Source: Chloroflexota bacterium
GTDB taxonomy: Bacteria > Chloroflexota > Anaerolineae > Aggregatilineales > Phototrophicaceae
Reading direction: 5' to 3'
NCBI GenBank assembly: GCA_003242205.1
Contig: QGUR01000265.1
Coordinates: forward strand, 1 to 6,487
DNA: 6,487 nucleotides
This document shows, piece after piece, positions 5,292 to 6,487 of this stretch. The position numbers and the translations under genes are program-made. Numbering within the stretch: position 1 is the first letter of the stretch; each line of letters begins with the position of its first letter. The notes below the pieces were generated by a model. That model was not told where the DNA came from, searched no databases, and saw only the letters and a list, made by a program, of their open reading frames with translations.

Positions 5292-5327
5292 GCTTGATAT
5301 GCAGTCCTTCAGCCCGGGAAATTCATC

Positions 5328-6314
5328 ATGATCGAACGCAGTGAAATCCGGCTACCGGCAACGGCAGACGAATGGCATGAGACAAGCCGGCAGACGCGGG
5401 TGGCGCTCTGGCGGCTGCTCGGCGACCTGCCCGCGCCCCGGACGCCGCAGGCGCAGATTGTCTCGCGGGAAAGCCGCGATGGCTATACGCTCGAAAAAAT
5501 CGTGTTCCCCAATTTGCTCGGCGACACGGTTTACGGTTATATGCTCGTGCCCGGCACGGGCAGCGGGCCGTTTCCGGCGGTGTTGTACCAGCACGCCCAC
5601 GGCGGCGACTACGAGCGCGGCAAGGACGAGTTGTTCCACCCCGGCACAATCGGCAGGCCGCCCGGAGAAGCGCTGGTGCGGCAGGGCTATGCCGTTCTGG
5701 CCATCGACGCCTACGCGTTTGGCGAGCGACAGCGGCAGGGCCCGGCTGGCGAGCGCGAAACGGGCCGGGAAACCGAGTGGTCGCTGTTCAAGCACTTTCT
5801 CTGGCAGGGCAAAAATCTGTGGGGCATGATGGTTCATGACGACCTGCTGGCGCTGGAATACCTGCTGACGCGTCCTGAAGTCGATGCCAGTCGCGTCGGC
5901 GTCACCGGCATGAGCATGGGCGGTTCCCGCGCCACGTGGCTGGCCGCACTCGACGAGCGCGTGCGCGTCGTAATCCCCGTCTGCCAGATGACGCGCTACG
6001 CCGATCTGGCCGCGCATGGCGATTACGCCTGCCACAGCTTTTACTACTACGTGCCGGGCATCCTCGGTCACGGGCTGGACATGGAGCTGATTGCGTCGCT
6101 GGCCGCACCACGCGCGCAGCTTGTGCTTGTGGGCGATCAGGACCCGCTTTCGCCGATCGAGGGCGTGCATACCATTGCCGGGTTTGCGCGGCATGTCTAT
6201 GACCTGTACGACGCGGGCGACCGCTACGCGCTCATGGTTTACGAGGGCATCGGCCATCGCTACACGCCGGAGATGTTCGATGTCGTGCTCGACTGGTTGC
6301 AGCGGCATCTATAG
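5328..6314 (+). CDS. Alpha/beta hydrolase, dienelactone hydrolase/acetyl-xylan esterase-like
   Basis: This 328-residue enzyme has the complete catalytic layout of the alpha/beta hydrolase fold. H89-A-H-G-G93 is the oxyanion-hole turn after strand 3. G194-M-S196-M-G-G199 is the nucleophile elbow with Ser196. GDQDP (269-273) carries the probable catalytic Asp272, and GIGHRY (307-312) carries the catalytic His310. Residues 50-75 (DGYTLEKIVFPNLLGDTVYGYMLVP) form the N-terminal strands usual for acetyl-xylan esterase/dienelactone hydrolase-like proteins, and DAYAFGERQ (127-135) is also typical of that group. No signal peptide is seen, so it is cytoplasmic. The expected reaction is hydrolysis of an ester, perhaps on an acylated sugar. 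The ATG at 5328 has a modest GGGAA (5316-5320) 7 bases upstream. It is transcribed away from the sugar importer operon, so a link to its substrate is possible but unproven. Exact substrate is unknown. Confidence 0.88.
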   Translation: MIERSEIRLPATADEWHETSRQTRVALWRLLGDLPAPRTPQAQIVSRESRDGYTLEKIVFPNLLGDTVYGYMLVPGTGSGPFPAVLYQHAHGGDYERGKDELFHPGTIGRPPGEALVRQGYAVLAIDAYAFGERQRQGPAGERETGRETEWSLFKHFLWQGKNLWGMMVHDDLLALEYLLTRPEVDASRVGVTGMSMGGSRATWLAALDERVRVVIPVCQMTRYADLAAHGDYACHSFYYYVPGILGHGLDMELIASLAAPRAQLVLVGDQDPLSPIEGVHTIAGFARHVYDLYDAGDRYALMVYEGIGHRYTPEMFDVVLDWLQRHL

Positions 6315-6430
6315 CTTTCCATTTCTGTCGGGCCACAGCATCGGACGGGCGGTTCGGCCTGACCGGCGCAAGAGCAGTTGGCGACGCTATACCGGCGTGT
6401 TGTCACCTTCTACGAATCGAGCGAGCCACC

Positions 6431-6487
6431 ATGCGTATTTCCCGCCCTTCGCACTTTCCCCTGCCGTCGAAACGGGAACACGGTTTT
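6431..6487 (+). CDS. Possible N-terminus of a further gene (partial at right edge)
   Basis: An ATG at 6431 opens a frame that stays open to the window edge, 19 codons: MRISRPSHFPLPSKREHGF. It is basic and proline-containing, as a cytoplasmic tail of a membrane protein might be, but this is too short to identify. Only a weak GCGAG lies 5 bases before it. The 116 bp between the hydrolase stop and this ATG show no terminator or other clear feature. It may also be a chance frame. Confidence 0.22.
   Translation, partial: MRISRPSHFPLPSKREHGF

Larger units (their letters stand above)
4611..5327. other. Gene-poor region between the ABC operon and the hydrolase
   Basis: About 700 bp separate the two divergently oriented transcription units. 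No protein in any of the six frames was recognisable to me. The region holds the leader of the binding-protein gene, an unrecognised 145-codon minus-strand frame (4686-5123) with competing open frames on the plus strand over the same bases, an AT-richer stretch at about 5205-5230, an operator-like inverted repeat, and a hairpin-rich leader before 5328. A decayed gene or a fast-evolving one is possible for the middle part. Confidence 0.6.

Noticed and set aside
5352..6308. 318-codon minus-strand frame antisense to the hydrolase
   Set aside because: It mirrors the hydrolase codons (a common artefact in GC-rich genes), is His/Arg/Ala-rich and has no family features, while the plus-strand frame has a full catalytic triad.

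Overview
This is a GC-rich bacterial chromosomal stretch. Most of it is an ordinary three-gene carbohydrate ABC importer operon on the minus strand: binding protein, then MalF-type permease, then MalG-type permease, at 4610 down to 1111. Plus-strand genes flank it on both sides. No phage, transposon, CRISPR, tRNA or rRNA signal was seen. The binding protein has a Sec signal peptide without a lipobox cysteine. That signal-peptide style, the long periplasmic insertion in the MalG-type permease and the GC-rich hairpin after the binding-protein gene remind me of Chloroflexota (Anaerolineae-like) genomes. An alphaproteobacterium-like source is not excluded, and this placement is inference only.

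Layout from left to right. (a) 1-104: the C-terminal end of a VOC/glyoxalase-fold protein on the plus strand, cut by the window edge. (b) 266-1027: a plus-strand nucleotidyltransferase resembling AadA-type aminoglycoside adenylyltransferases, with the GS...D-x-D signature and a candidate catalytic Glu. (c) 1028-1110: a short convergent gap with a weak hairpin. (d) 1111-2154 and 2168-3211: two ABC permeases of identical length (347 aa) with EAA loops, 13 bp apart. The upstream permease most likely starts at a GTG at 3211 with a good ribosome binding site, and not at the longer ATG at 3379 that would overlap the binding-protein gene. (e) 3212-3317: a 106-bp gap holding a strong GC-rich stem-loop and a 10-bp palindrome. 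(f) 3318-4610: the solute-binding protein. (g) 4611-5327: about 700 bp without a recognisable gene. It holds the binding-protein leader with two small hairpins, an unrecognised 145-codon minus-strand open frame, an operator-like inverted repeat, and a structured leader in front of the next gene. (h) 5328-6314: a plus-strand alpha/beta hydrolase with an intact Ser-Asp-His triad. (i) 6431-6487: a possible start of another gene, cut by the right edge.

How the genes work together: the binding protein captures an oligosaccharide or related solute outside the membrane and the two permeases form the channel. No ATPase is encoded here, so a shared MsmK/UgpC-type ATPase encoded elsewhere is the likely energy source. 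The divergent esterase-like hydrolase could act on acylated sugars imported by the system, but that link rests only on proximity. I saw no convincing previously undescribed system. The items most worth a second look are the structured RNA leaders (5237-5291, 4646-4683) and the hairpin at 3267-3307.
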